From Saprospiraceae bacterium (GTDB taxonomy: Bacteria; Bacteroidota; Bacteroidia; Chitinophagales; Saprospiraceae), in contig JAGPCT010000014.1 of assembly GCA_018057925.1 (NCBI GenBank), positions 1 through 64,000 of the forward strand: a DNA stretch of 64,000 nt, in the 5' to 3' direction. Positions 45,010 through 53,499 of this stretch are shown here, one piece after another (positions within the stretch are counted from its first letter, which is position 1; each line of letters opens with the position of its first letter). The notes beneath the pieces were generated by a model. It was not told the origin of the DNA, searched no databases, and worked only from the letters and a program-made list of their open reading frames with translations. Both the position numbers and the translations under genes were made by a program.

Positions 45010-45438
45010 TCACCCGTAATTATTAGTTTTTTTGTCTTCTATAAACCTATCTAAAATATCCTTTGAAGGAACCATACAACTATCTCTTTTCCCAAACCAA
45101 GAATATCGCTTCTTTGAAATGATATCGTACACAATATCTCTTAAAAACCGAGGTACTAGTATGAAGAAATATGTATAATTCCACGGTTTAGAAAGGTTTC
45201 GCCCTATTTTTAACGCCGCTGTTGAACGATCATAAATTTTATCATTTTCAATATAAAAAATACTATCAGGTAAGGATTTATAATGCAAATCTATAAGAAA
45301 CTTCTGTGCAAAATCTGATTGTAAAGAAGCGAATTTATAGATCTTGTTTGGATCATGTTTAATGATAAATTGCACTGTATTATTGCAAAAATTGCAATCA
45401 CCATCGAATAGGATAATATTGTTTTGGGCTTTGTTCAT
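45010..45438 (-). CDS. DCC family thiol-disulfide oxidoreductase-like protein (DUF393)
   Basis: A 142-residue cytosolic protein. N-terminal ILFDGDCNFCNNTVQFIIKHD carries the DxxCxxC motif (DGDCNFC) that defines the family, and KFASLQSDFAQKFL follows, as in other members. The rest matches the pattern of a degenerate thioredoxin fold with S-T-A-A-L-K-I and a C-terminal R-Y-x-W-F-G-K-R. Reaction and partner are unknown for the family. Single gene. Its end meets the tRNA-Ser terminator. Confidence 0.88.
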   Translation of the reverse strand: MNKAQNNIILFDGDCNFCNNTVQFIIKHDPNKIYKFASLQSDFAQKFLIDLHYKSLPDSIFYIENDKIYDRSTAALKIGRNLSKPWNYTYFFILVPRFLRDIVYDIISKKRYSWFGKRDSCMVPSKDILDRFIEDKKTNNYG

Positions 45439-45496
45439 GTGATAAAGTTAAACACGAATTCAAATTAAAAGGAAATAAATTGTGATGCAATTATAT

Positions 45497-48016
45497 TCAC
45501 CTAAAAAGTTGAATCCCAATCAAAATATAACCGGGTATGGTATTGTAATACGTATTTTCAATAGAACCATTCGAAATTTTTGTAGTTAGAAAAGTTTTTG
45601 GATTAAGATCTAAAACATTATTTCCTTGGATAAAAAAGGTTAAGTTTCTTTTGGAGATAGAATAGGATACGGAAGGATTGAGAGAATTATTTATCTGTGT
45701 GTTTTCGTTCGTTTTACTGTAAGATAGATAATTTGAGGCTTTAATTCTAAAGTTATTCAGTTTTACCTGAATAGTAGGGACATAGTTTAGTTCGAAAGCC
45801 TTATTTATTACATCTTTATAAATAAAATTATTATATTTTATGTTAAAAGTATTGTTTATAGATATATTTTTAGAAACCATGGTTTCAATATTTATTTTAA
45901 ATGAATAAGATTCAATGTTATTGTGGATTCCTTTTGAATTTATGCTGTTTGTTTTGGAAATAAACAATTCGTTTCTAAAGGTATTTTCCCATTGACCTTT
46001 TAATTTAAAGTCATAATGTGTATTAAAGGAATGGATGGTAGTCAAACTGTCATTGACTAATAAGATTAAGTTATAACCATCTAATTGGTAGGAATTAAAG
46101 TTAATATAATTTTGAATTTTGGAAATCTTGTAATTTAGATAAAGATTGCTGTAATTGTCGATAGAATAATTCCATCCCAAAGTTCCACTTAATGATTTTA
46201 TGGGTTTGTCGAGTGAATTCATTCCGCTAATTCCGGATTTAAAATCATTGAATATTAAAGTGCTGTCCCATTGGTATAAACTTGGTAAATTGGTCTTTTT
46301 AGTTAGGTTTACAAAAATATATTTATCTCTGGTTTTTTTAAAATTATATTTTATTGAACTAGAATAATCGAAGAATTTTGATATGTTGGATTGACCAGAA
46401 TAAAATCGTTGAATAAATAATGGATATTCGGCTTTAACTGTAATTCTTAATTTTTTATTATCGTACTCTGACACCAAATAGGAAGGGATTTCTGTTGCCT
46501 TCATATAATTATTATTTTCTGAATTTAATGATATACTGGTTAATTCATCTCGGAGTTGTCGATAACCTATGTTGAATGTAAATTTATAATTATCAATGGT
46601 TATATGGAATCTTTCATTTAGATAAATTGAATTATTTCTATACAAATTTTTTTGATAAAGTGAATCAACCTGGAGATTAATAACTGCAATTTGGTTAAGT
46701 TCTCTATGTTGTAACTTTGAATTATAATTGAATTGTACTTGGTTATATGTCCCTTTTTTCAGGTACCGAATTATGGATAATTGCCCGACAATTTCTTGCT
46801 GTTTTCCGGCATTAATGAAGTTATCATTTTTATTATCAAATAATTTATTTATGTTATAATTAGTAAAACTAACCGGTAAGTCTATATTTAATGTATAGTT
46901 TTTATTGATATCCCACTTAACACCAAAATTTCCAGCCAATGTTTTAGCTTTTCCAACTCCAGAATAAATGTTTGAAATGGAAGAATTATGAGTGTTGCTG
47001 AATACTTCATTTTTGTTTTCAAATATTCTATGAATAGTACCAAAATATGTATCAGCTAACAATTTCATTTTTTTCCCATTGTTGGAAAAATTGATTTCAG
47101 CTTGTAAATCATCGTTTTGGTTTGCAACATTTAAGTCTGATTCGCTCATAAAGGAATAGTCGCCAAATTCCGTTTCACCTGTCATTTTTGCAAGGTTTTC
47201 CCATTTATTATAACTTTTATTCAATATGTTAATTTTTCCATCATCTTTTCTATAATTAACTTTTGTTCTGATGCCATATTTATCATTTATAAAATAGGGT
47301 AAAATATCTGAATTCCATCTTTTGATATTGGATTTAAGTTCTGCATTTCCATTAATACGCGATTTTGATTGTTCTTTCAGAGGAAGATAAAGTTCGAAAT
47401 TCTCTTGATTGTCAGTATTTTTTTTTAATATTATTGTGATATCTTCTATGTTGTCTTTGTGTATTGCAGTATTTAATGCATTGGCATCCCCGGAAAAAAT
47501 ATCATGACCTCCAATGTTAATATTTGTTATTTTTTGACCTTTGTAATATATACCCCGTTCGTCAAATACAAACCCAGGAATATGCCTTATAACATCACCA
47601 ATCGAATTGTCTATTGCTTTTTCAAAATATTTCTTATTGAATACTGTTGAATCGCCTTTGTTTTCTATTGCCGGATCAGCTTTTATTATAACCTCATCTA
47701 ATATATGTTCGAAAGATTTTAGGTAAAAATTTATAACATTATTTCCAGGTAATAATTCTTTTGATATACATGAGTCGTAAGTGGTAAAAGAGCTAAAACA
47801 TACAATGCATTGACTTTGATTTGAATTAAAACTGAAACGTCCATTAGCATCTGAGACGGTCGAACCAATAAATAAACTATCCGGTTGTCTGAAATAAACT
47901 TCACAATCAATAACAGGTATGTTTTCACTATTATAAATGACCCCGGAAATTTGATATTGACTCATAGCAATATTGGTATGTAGAATCAACCAAAATACTA
48001 TAAGTATTTGTTTCAT
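45497..48016 (-). CDS. Outer-membrane beta-barrel protein, TonB-receptor-like, in GLPGLI operon
   Basis: An 839-residue exported protein. Signal peptide about 1-19 (ending AMSQ), a carboxypeptidase-regulatory-like domain about 20-105 (YQISGVIYNSENIPVIDCEVYF ... ILDEVIIKADP), a plug-like part about 115-200 (FEKAIDNSIGDVIRHIPGFVFDERGIYYKGQKITNINIGGHDIF), and a long barrel rich in Asn, Tyr, Lys and Ser ending in ILIGIQLFR. It resembles the outer-membrane barrels that sit beside GLPGLI-family proteins. No TonB box was confirmed. It is the last gene of a three-gene operon, 43 nt after the GLPGLI-like gene. Ligand unknown. Confidence 0.75.
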   Translation of the reverse strand: MKQILIVFWLILHTNIAMSQYQISGVIYNSENIPVIDCEVYFRQPDSLFIGSTVSDANGRFSFNSNQSQCIVCFSSFTTYDSCISKELLPGNNVINFYLKSFEHILDEVIIKADPAIENKGDSTVFNKKYFEKAIDNSIGDVIRHIPGFVFDERGIYYKGQKITNINIGGHDIFSGDANALNTAIHKDNIEDITIILKKNTDNQENFELYLPLKEQSKSRINGNAELKSNIKRWNSDILPYFINDKYGIRTKVNYRKDDGKINILNKSYNKWENLAKMTGETEFGDYSFMSESDLNVANQNDDLQAEINFSNNGKKMKLLADTYFGTIHRIFENKNEVFSNTHNSSISNIYSGVGKAKTLAGNFGVKWDINKNYTLNIDLPVSFTNYNINKLFDNKNDNFINAGKQQEIVGQLSIIRYLKKGTYNQVQFNYNSKLQHRELNQIAVINLQVDSLYQKNLYRNNSIYLNERFHITIDNYKFTFNIGYRQLRDELTSISLNSENNNYMKATEIPSYLVSEYDNKKLRITVKAEYPLFIQRFYSGQSNISKFFDYSSSIKYNFKKTRDKYIFVNLTKKTNLPSLYQWDSTLIFNDFKSGISGMNSLDKPIKSLSGTLGWNYSIDNYSNLYLNYKISKIQNYINFNSYQLDGYNLILLVNDSLTTIHSFNTHYDFKLKGQWENTFRNELFISKTNSINSKGIHNNIESYSFKINIETMVSKNISINNTFNIKYNNFIYKDVINKAFELNYVPTIQVKLNNFRIKASNYLSYSKTNENTQINNSLNPSVSYSISKRNLTFFIQGNNVLDLNPKTFLTTKISNGSIENTYYNTIPGYILIGIQLFR

Positions 48017-48059
48017 TTAATAAAGATTAAAGTTTTTTCGTTGCATTTTTTTATGCAGA

Positions 48060-48680
48060 TTAATAGTCTTTCATTTGAACTTCTTTAAAGCCTTTGATGT
48101 CTGGAATATTAAACATTGGGACCTTTTCAAACTTTTCCAGGATATAAATTTCATTAGGAAAGGCTAATTTTAAAACAATACCGGTAAAGTCATAAGCAGC
48201 TTTCGGTGTAAAAGCTATGGAAGACGGCTTGTACCATATTCGACATGGAATTTCTTTATTTATTGCACTATTGACAATATTTCCGTTGTATTCTATATGC
48301 AAAGAATCAATCACATATTTTTCGGATTCACGGAAAGGTCTTTTTGCATAAATTTTCTTCCTTGGATTGAATGCCAACAATTCATTATTACGAGGAACTA
48401 TTATTGTTAAATCAATCAAAGAATAATCTAATTTATCCAAATCATCATAAGGCAAACGATCGGTTGAGATTATCGTATCATTCTTGTACCAAACTTCCTT
48501 GCGTAAATCCGGTAATTTAGCTTGTTGTGCACGTATCTGTACGTCAATTGGAATATTGGAAGATGAATCTATAACCATCTTTCGTTTTGGTTTAGTAATA
48601 TGATAAACTCCATGATATATATCTTGAGCGAACATTAAATTGAAGCTTAAAAGGCAGAAAAATATTAAAATTGACCTCAT
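48060..48680 (-). CDS. GLPGLI-like secreted/periplasmic protein
   Basis: A 206-residue protein with a signal peptide (about 1-18, ending LMFAQ). The C-terminal part has PCRIWYKPSSIAFTPKAAYDFTGIVLKLAF, which occupies the place of the family's AWYT...P...GP.....GLPGLILEL motif, though the exact GLPGLI letters are not present (DFTGIVLKL). With the neighbouring barrel gene this fits the GLPGLI family (TIGR01200-like) well, but similarity is not strong. Function is unknown. It is the middle gene of the operon, between the cysteine-rich peptide (64 nt upstream) and the barrel (43 nt downstream). Confidence 0.6.
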   Translation of the reverse strand: MRSILIFFCLLSFNLMFAQDIYHGVYHITKPKRKMVIDSSSNIPIDVQIRAQQAKLPDLRKEVWYKNDTIISTDRLPYDDLDKLDYSLIDLTIIVPRNNELLAFNPRKKIYAKRPFRESEKYVIDSLHIEYNGNIVNSAINKEIPCRIWYKPSSIAFTPKAAYDFTGIVLKLAFPNEIYILEKFEKVPMFNIPDIKGFKEVQMKDY

Positions 48681-48744
48681 AATTTTGTATATATAATAGG
48701 AGACCCAATAATGAGCCTCCTTGTTTTAGATAATTTTACTATAT

Positions 48745-49032
48745 TTAACACGTGCAACTACAGTCCGGGCACAAACAATTCCATTGGTATTCAAACCATA
48801 CCCATTCTCCTTTTATATCATCAAATACTAAATCCCAATGTGAGTAAACTCCGTTGCAGCCATCATCTAATATCGTAATTGTTCCATCCGGATAATGTTT
48901 AACTTTCCATTCAATTTTGTCATTTTTTACAGTTGAAATTTCCATAGTACTTGTAGCCGTATTCTTGATATTGTCAGCATGTAGCCCAAACATTATCATT
49001 ACAAAACCTAAAATTAAAACAAAATTTTTCAT
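48745..49032 (-). CDS. Small secreted protein with cysteine-rich C-terminus
   Basis: A 95-residue protein I do not recognise. The N-terminus MKNFVLILGFVMIMFGLHAD is a clear signal peptide. The body has alternating charged beta-like segments (KIEWKVKHYPDGTITILDDGC, WVWFEYQW). The last ten residues hold five cysteines (CLCPDCSCTC), and there is one more at about residue 59, making six in the mature part. This could form three disulfides, bind a metal, or be processed. It is the first gene of the operon with the GLPGLI-like protein and the outer-membrane barrel, which suggests a peptide handled by those two (inference). It does not look like a known bacteriocin leader type. Confidence 0.75.
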   Translation of the reverse strand: MKNFVLILGFVMIMFGLHADNIKNTATSTMEISTVKNDKIEWKVKHYPDGTITILDDGCNGVYSHWDLVFDDIKGEWVWFEYQWNCLCPDCSCTC

Positions 49033-49098
49033 TTTACAAAAATTTAATTGATTATAAAAATTTCATTTATGATATCCGGATTAATAAATGTTTGGCAA

Positions 49099-49124
49099 TA
49101 TATATATATATATATATATATATA
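49099..49124. repeat. TA dinucleotide microsatellite, 13 units
   Basis: An uninterrupted run of 13 TA units in the intergenic region between the divergent peptide operon and the FUSC-like gene. Such tracts can change length by slippage and alter promoter spacing. Confidence 0.95.
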
Positions 49125-49265
49125 ATCAAGTATTAAAGAGGTGTTAACATTACATTAACATTACACTTTATTCATCATTTTTAAAAAATAAGATTTCGTA
49201 TTGTAGATTTTGTTAATAAAAGATTCAAGCAATGATTAAATCAACTCACATCTTTTTCAAATGTG

Positions 49266-49273
49266 TATATTTG
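49266..49273 (+). promoter_or_regulatory. -7 box (TATATTTG) of the FUSC-like gene
   Basis: TATATTTG fits TAnnTTTG, ending 21 nt before the ATG at 49295. No TTG at 19-21 nt. Confidence 0.4.
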
Positions 49274-49294
49274 AATCAAATCAAAATGTAATGT

Positions 49295-49816
49295 ATGTCC
49301 GAAGATTTAAATAAGCTGAATACTATTGTTAATACCGACAATATATTGTATGCCTTCAGATGTATCATTGGTGTAGTATTGTGTTACATATTATATAAAC
49401 AATATCCGGAACTTCCGTTCCAGTGGTCTATGGTATCTGTTGTCGTTGCGATATCTCCTGATAACCAGATTTCATTGGCTGTTGACCGGATGAAGGCTAA
49501 TTTAGTAGGTTGCGCTATAGGGTTCATGTTGTTTTTTATTCATCCACCCAGTTTAATAATGCTTTGCATCGGAGTTGTTCTTGTTATAATAGTAGGGTTG
49601 TATTTCGAGCTTCAAGGATCTATAAGAAGTGCTTTGGCTGCTCTTGTTGTGTTGATGTTATACAACGGACCGGTACATGATTGGCGATTGGCTATGGATA
49701 GGTTGATATGTGTTGTAATCGGCTGTTTGATTGCATTATTAGTTACATTATGTTTTAATTACATATTTAAACTTATGAAAATAAATGTCGTGAATCAGAG
49801 TAGCCAAGATTTATAA
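49295..49816 (+). CDS. Short FUSC/aromatic-acid-exporter-like membrane protein
   Basis: A 173-residue inner-membrane protein with about five or six hydrophobic segments. YAFRCIIGVVLCYILYKQYPELPFQWSMVSVVVAISPD, DRMKANLVGCAIG and DRLICVVIGCLIALLV match the repeated pattern of the FUSC / aromatic acid exporter N-terminal half, where a first R-x2-x4 helix and the DR-x-x-G-x-x-x-G helix are typical. Full-length exporters are 300-700 residues with a cytosolic part, so this is a short form without the soluble domain. Substrate unknown. Confidence 0.7.
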   Translation: MSEDLNKLNTIVNTDNILYAFRCIIGVVLCYILYKQYPELPFQWSMVSVVVAISPDNQISLAVDRMKANLVGCAIGFMLFFIHPPSLIMLCIGVVLVIIVGLYFELQGSIRSALAALVVLMLYNGPVHDWRLAMDRLICVVIGCLIALLVTLCFNYIFKLMKINVVNQSSQDL

Positions 49817-49915
49817 GAGTGGAAATTTAGTACATTATGGTTTTTTACCTTAACATCGAAACATAGGAATTTAATCCAAGTTGCAGGAAAGTCAGCAATA
49901 AACGATAAAAACGGC

Positions 49916-51286
49916 TTAGGAAAGATTAAAATGATTTTTTAGCAAGTCAATAAATATTTCTAAATCTTTTGTTGTAGTAGCTATTCCCATAGAAACTCTT
50001 GTAGCGCCGCGCATTTTACCAAGATAATGGACCATATCGTGATAATCGCCTTCATCGCGACTCACAAAATATTGAGTCATTTCTTCATTTGTGATGCAAT
50101 TGTTGATTTCATCGATCCCTGGATTGCAGAAACAACCCGAGCGGATTGATATGTTTTTTTCTTTGGCAATGATGTCAATAGTTTCAAATGGTACAATTGA
50201 TCCATCAGCGTTGTAGAAATTCATGACGATATTGCCGCCTCTGACATTTGTATCTTTTGGGCCGAATATTTTTACGACCGGCACACCGTTACTATGCTGC
50301 AATCTTTGAAGTTGGTCAATTAAACCAATTGTTAGATGTTTAATTCGATTATTTATTCTGTCTATTCCAATTGATTCAATATATTCAAGTCCATTTTTTA
50401 TTGCCGGAATGTCTAAGTAATTGAGTGTTCCATCTTCAAATCTTTCATGGTTATTGACAAGAAAGCTATTGGGGGCTGCCACGGAAACCATAGTAACTGT
50501 CCCGCCGGCAAACCACGGTTTTTGAAGCTTATGGAAGACTGATTTTCTGATTAACAGACAACCAATGCCAGTCGGGTAACCAAATATTTTATAAAATGAA
50601 ATTGTGACAAACTCCGGATGAACTTGTTTTAGGTCAAGTTTAGAAGTGGGCACAAAAGCTGCCGCATCTAAAAGAACATCATATCCGAGGTCATGGGCAT
50701 ATTGTATCCAGGAAAGTGAATGTTTGACGCCACTGACATTACTTTGTGCAGGGAAGGCAAACAGATTATTGCCGGCGTGGGCACATTTTGTTAAGGATTC
50801 TTTCAAAGCTGCGTCATTGATTTGTAAGTCTTCATATTGTACAGGGACATATTCTAATTGTCCACTTTTGTTGCGGCAATATTCTCGAATTCCATTTACT
50901 GAATTATGGTTGTCAGCCAGTAAGACAAAGTGGCTGTCTTTATTAAAAGGATAACTTTCGCCCACAATTTTTAAGGAACCGGATGCATTTGGTGTAAAAA
51001 CACAGAAATAATCATCTGCGTTAAAGAATTTGATGACTTTGTCACGGGCTTCTTCTATAAGGTGAGTCGATATCTCAGAAGTGGGATTTATGGAATGCGG
51101 ATTGCCATATACGCCATTTAAAAGAAAATTATGATGCTTCTTGATTAATGATTCGGCATACAAATTACCCCCAGTATAATCTAAATAGATGTGTGGTGAT
51201 TCAGAATCCAATCTTTTATATTCTGTAGATCTTAAGTCTTGGAAAAACGCTTCATCCTCAATCGATAGATTTTGTAAATTAGTCAC
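49916..51286 (-). CDS. Class V aminotransferase, molybdenum-cofactor-sulfurase-like (NifS-like domain only)
   Basis: A 456-residue PLP enzyme of the NifS/class V family. The PLP lysine is in VTISFYKIFGYPTGIGCLL, the same SFYKIFGxPTGxG segment that marks the N-terminal domain of eukaryotic Moco sulfurase (MOCOS). A cysteine region near the end, IRSGCFCNPG, also fits the R-x-G-C-F-C-N-P-G pattern and would carry the persulfide. The C-terminal MOSC domain of MOCOS is absent. It could donate sulfur to a cofactor or act as another class V lyase. No molybdenum enzyme is in the window, so the role is not supported by context. Confidence 0.8.
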   Translation of the reverse strand: MTNLQNLSIEDEAFFQDLRSTEYKRLDSESPHIYLDYTGGNLYAESLIKKHHNFLLNGVYGNPHSINPTSEISTHLIEEARDKVIKFFNADDYFCVFTPNASGSLKIVGESYPFNKDSHFVLLADNHNSVNGIREYCRNKSGQLEYVPVQYEDLQINDAALKESLTKCAHAGNNLFAFPAQSNVSGVKHSLSWIQYAHDLGYDVLLDAAAFVPTSKLDLKQVHPEFVTISFYKIFGYPTGIGCLLIRKSVFHKLQKPWFAGGTVTMVSVAAPNSFLVNNHERFEDGTLNYLDIPAIKNGLEYIESIGIDRINNRIKHLTIGLIDQLQRLQHSNGVPVVKIFGPKDTNVRGGNIVMNFYNADGSIVPFETIDIIAKEKNISIRSGCFCNPGIDEINNCITNEEMTQYFVSRDEGDYHDMVHYLGKMRGATRVSMGIATTTKDLEIFIDLLKNHFNLS

Positions 51287-51551
51287 AACAAGTGAATTTA
51301 GTAAGCAAATAATAAACCGTAAAGCTAATAAAAAAACAATAGAATTGATATATTATTTTTCGCAACTACAATTTACGCAAAATATAATATTTGAATTCTT
51401 TGAATATTTGTCATTAAAAATTTTAAATCAACTATTTAGTTAAAAAGTGGTTTATTGAAAGTTAAATATATAAAAAGACACTGCTTTTTATCGTCAATTT
51501 TATATAGAATATATTTCAAAAATTTCCGGAGAAAGCTTTTAAATATTAATA

Positions 51552-52760
51552 ATGAGTGAAAGAAAGAAAAAGTTATACCTCATATTGTCACTAGGATTTT
51601 TGTCTGCTATTGGGCCTTTTTCCATTGATATGTATCTTCCGGGCTTTAATGAAATTGCAGTTGATTTAAATACGGATATTGCACATATAGGGTTGAGCTT
51701 ATCCAGTTTTTTTATAGGAATTTCTGTAGGACAGCTCATTTACGGTCCATTATTGGATAGGTTTGGGCGCAAAGGTCCATTGTATATTGGGTTGGGTATA
51801 TATATTATTTCTTCTTTTGCCAGTGTTTTGGTGCATGATGCTGACCAATTGATAGGATTGAGGTTTTTTCAGGCATTGGGAAGTTGTGCGGGGATGGTAG
51901 CAAGTAGGGCATTGGTTAGGGATTTATTTCCAATTAGTGAAATAGCAAAGACATTTTCTTATTTGATGCTCGTAATAGCATTATCACCCATCATAGCACC
52001 AACATTTGGCGGCTTTTTGGCTTTTCGATTTCCATGGCAATCCATTTTTATAACCTTAGGAATTATAGGTATATTGACAATTTTAAGCACGGTATATTGG
52101 ATACCTTCCGGGAGAGAACCGGATAAGACGAAATCTTTGAAGCCAAAATCCATTTTAAAAAGTTATGCTGAAGTGGCGATTAATCCGCATTTCTATATTT
52201 ATGCTGTGGTATCGTCTGTATCTTTTTCGGGTTTATATGCATATATCGGTGGGTCGGCGGATTTATTTTTAAACTATTACAAATTGAGCCAACAGGAATA
52301 TGGTATAATCTTTGCTGTTATATCTATAGGAATGACTATTTCGGGACAAATAAATACTATCCTTTTGAAAAAATTTTCAAGTGAGAAAATTACATTCAAT
52401 GCATTGGTAATTCAATGTATAATTGGAGTTGTTATGTTACTAATGTATGAAGTCGGATGGGTCAACCTCTTTACAACAGTAATTTTTATTTGCATTTTTT
52501 TGTCCATGTTGGGACTGATATTTCCAAACACATCTGCTATGACTTTAGAACCATTTAGTCGCAATGCGGGCACGGCTTCGGCTCTTATGGGATCATTGCA
52601 GCTTGGTATGGGTGCAATGGTGACCGGCATTGTAAATGTTATTCCTCATCATGGTGGACACCTTATTTATATTATCATGTTGATATGCTGTGTTGTGTCT
52701 ATCTTAGTATTTCAAATTGGTACAGTGAAAGTCTTTCCAAAATACAATACTATAACTTAA
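51552..52760 (+). CDS. Bcr/CflA family multidrug efflux transporter (MFS)
   Basis: A 402-residue inner-membrane protein with about 12 hydrophobic helices, a major facilitator with drug:H+ antiport signature. The start LGFLSAIGPFSIDMYLPGFNEIAVDL is diagnostic for Bcr/CflA (FSIDMYLP), and GQLIYGPLLDRFGRKGPLYIGLGIY is motif A. RFFQALGSCAGMVASRALVRDLF is the motif B region. Length is normal. The stop overlaps the converging GNAT gene by 4 nt. Confidence 0.92.
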   Translation: MSERKKKLYLILSLGFLSAIGPFSIDMYLPGFNEIAVDLNTDIAHIGLSLSSFFIGISVGQLIYGPLLDRFGRKGPLYIGLGIYIISSFASVLVHDADQLIGLRFFQALGSCAGMVASRALVRDLFPISEIAKTFSYLMLVIALSPIIAPTFGGFLAFRFPWQSIFITLGIIGILTILSTVYWIPSGREPDKTKSLKPKSILKSYAEVAINPHFYIYAVVSSVSFSGLYAYIGGSADLFLNYYKLSQQEYGIIFAVISIGMTISGQINTILLKKFSSEKITFNALVIQCIIGVVMLLMYEVGWVNLFTTVIFICIFLSMLGLIFPNTSAMTLEPFSRNAGTASALMGSLQLGMGAMVTGIVNVIPHHGGHLIYIIMLICCVVSILVFQIGTVKVFPKYNTIT

Positions 52761-53266
52761 GTTTGATGCTTTAATATTTTGTGATAAGCACGCCTTGCAG
52801 CGCCCCTGAGGTAAACTTGACCACAGTAAATGTAATTTAATTTGGCCAAAATATGTAACATTGAGTGGTTGTCAAAGTTGGTATCAACTCTAATGTTGGA
52901 TATATTGTGTTGCAAACAATAATCTTCGATTAATAAGAATAATTTTGTTGCCATTCCCTTGCCAATCATATTATTGGAGGTCGCAACGCGGTGAATGACA
53001 GCATACTTTTCGTCATTTAGCCAATTGCCTTCTATATAATCATAATCCGGATCATTTTCAAAGATTACAGCTGCATAAGAAAGTATGTGATTATTGTCTT
53101 CTAAAATCATGCCTTGTTGCAAAGCAATATCATTCTTAAGCGTGTTTTCATTGGGGTAGCCTTCTTGCCATTGTTCACTACCTTCTCTTTTTCTTCTTTC
53201 TATAGCTGCTTGGATAATCATCCAAATGTCTTGTAAATCATTGAATAAAGCTTTCCGTAAAATCAT
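52757..53266 (-). CDS. GNAT family N-acetyltransferase
   Basis: A 169-residue cytosolic acetyltransferase. The acetyl-CoA-binding loop is in VATSNNMIGKGMATKLFLLIEDYC (about 92-116; the family pattern is Q/R-x-x-G-x-G/A), followed by IRVDTNFDNHSMLHILAKLNYIYCG, a typical motif B with D-T-x-x-x-N-x-x-M. The N-terminus RKALFNDLQDIWMIIQAA is the usual first strand and helix. Substrate unknown. It converges on the Bcr/CflA gene with a 4-nt overlap of the two stops. Confidence 0.88.
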   Translation of the reverse strand: MILRKALFNDLQDIWMIIQAAIERRKREGSEQWQEGYPNENTLKNDIALQQGMILEDNNHILSYAAVIFENDPDYDYIEGNWLNDEKYAVIHRVATSNNMIGKGMATKLFLLIEDYCLQHNISNIRVDTNFDNHSMLHILAKLNYIYCGQVYLRGAARRAYHKILKHQT

Positions 53267-53424
53267 GGTTTGAGCTTGAATTAAAAAGTAAGAAAAAATG
53301 GTTTAAAAAAACGGTTCATTAAAAATACAAACATCTGTTTTATAATAAAAATAATTTATGCTAAGCAACTATTGTCAATAAGTATTAATAAATTAGTCAA
53401 AATATAAAATACATAGAATAATTA

Positions 53425-53454
53425 TTGGTAATATATTATATTTTCTTAATTTTG
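53425..53454 (+). promoter_or_regulatory. Promoter of the acyl-CoA ligase gene (TTG, 19 nt, TAATTTTG)
   Basis: TTG (53425-53427), 19 nt, TAATTTTG (53447-53454). Exact fit to the Bacteroidota -33/-7 layout, 45 nt before the ATG at 53500. Confidence 0.65.
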
Positions 53455-53499
53455 TGCCTTGTTGAATCTTGTTAATTGCTGTAATTATCTTTGCTACCT

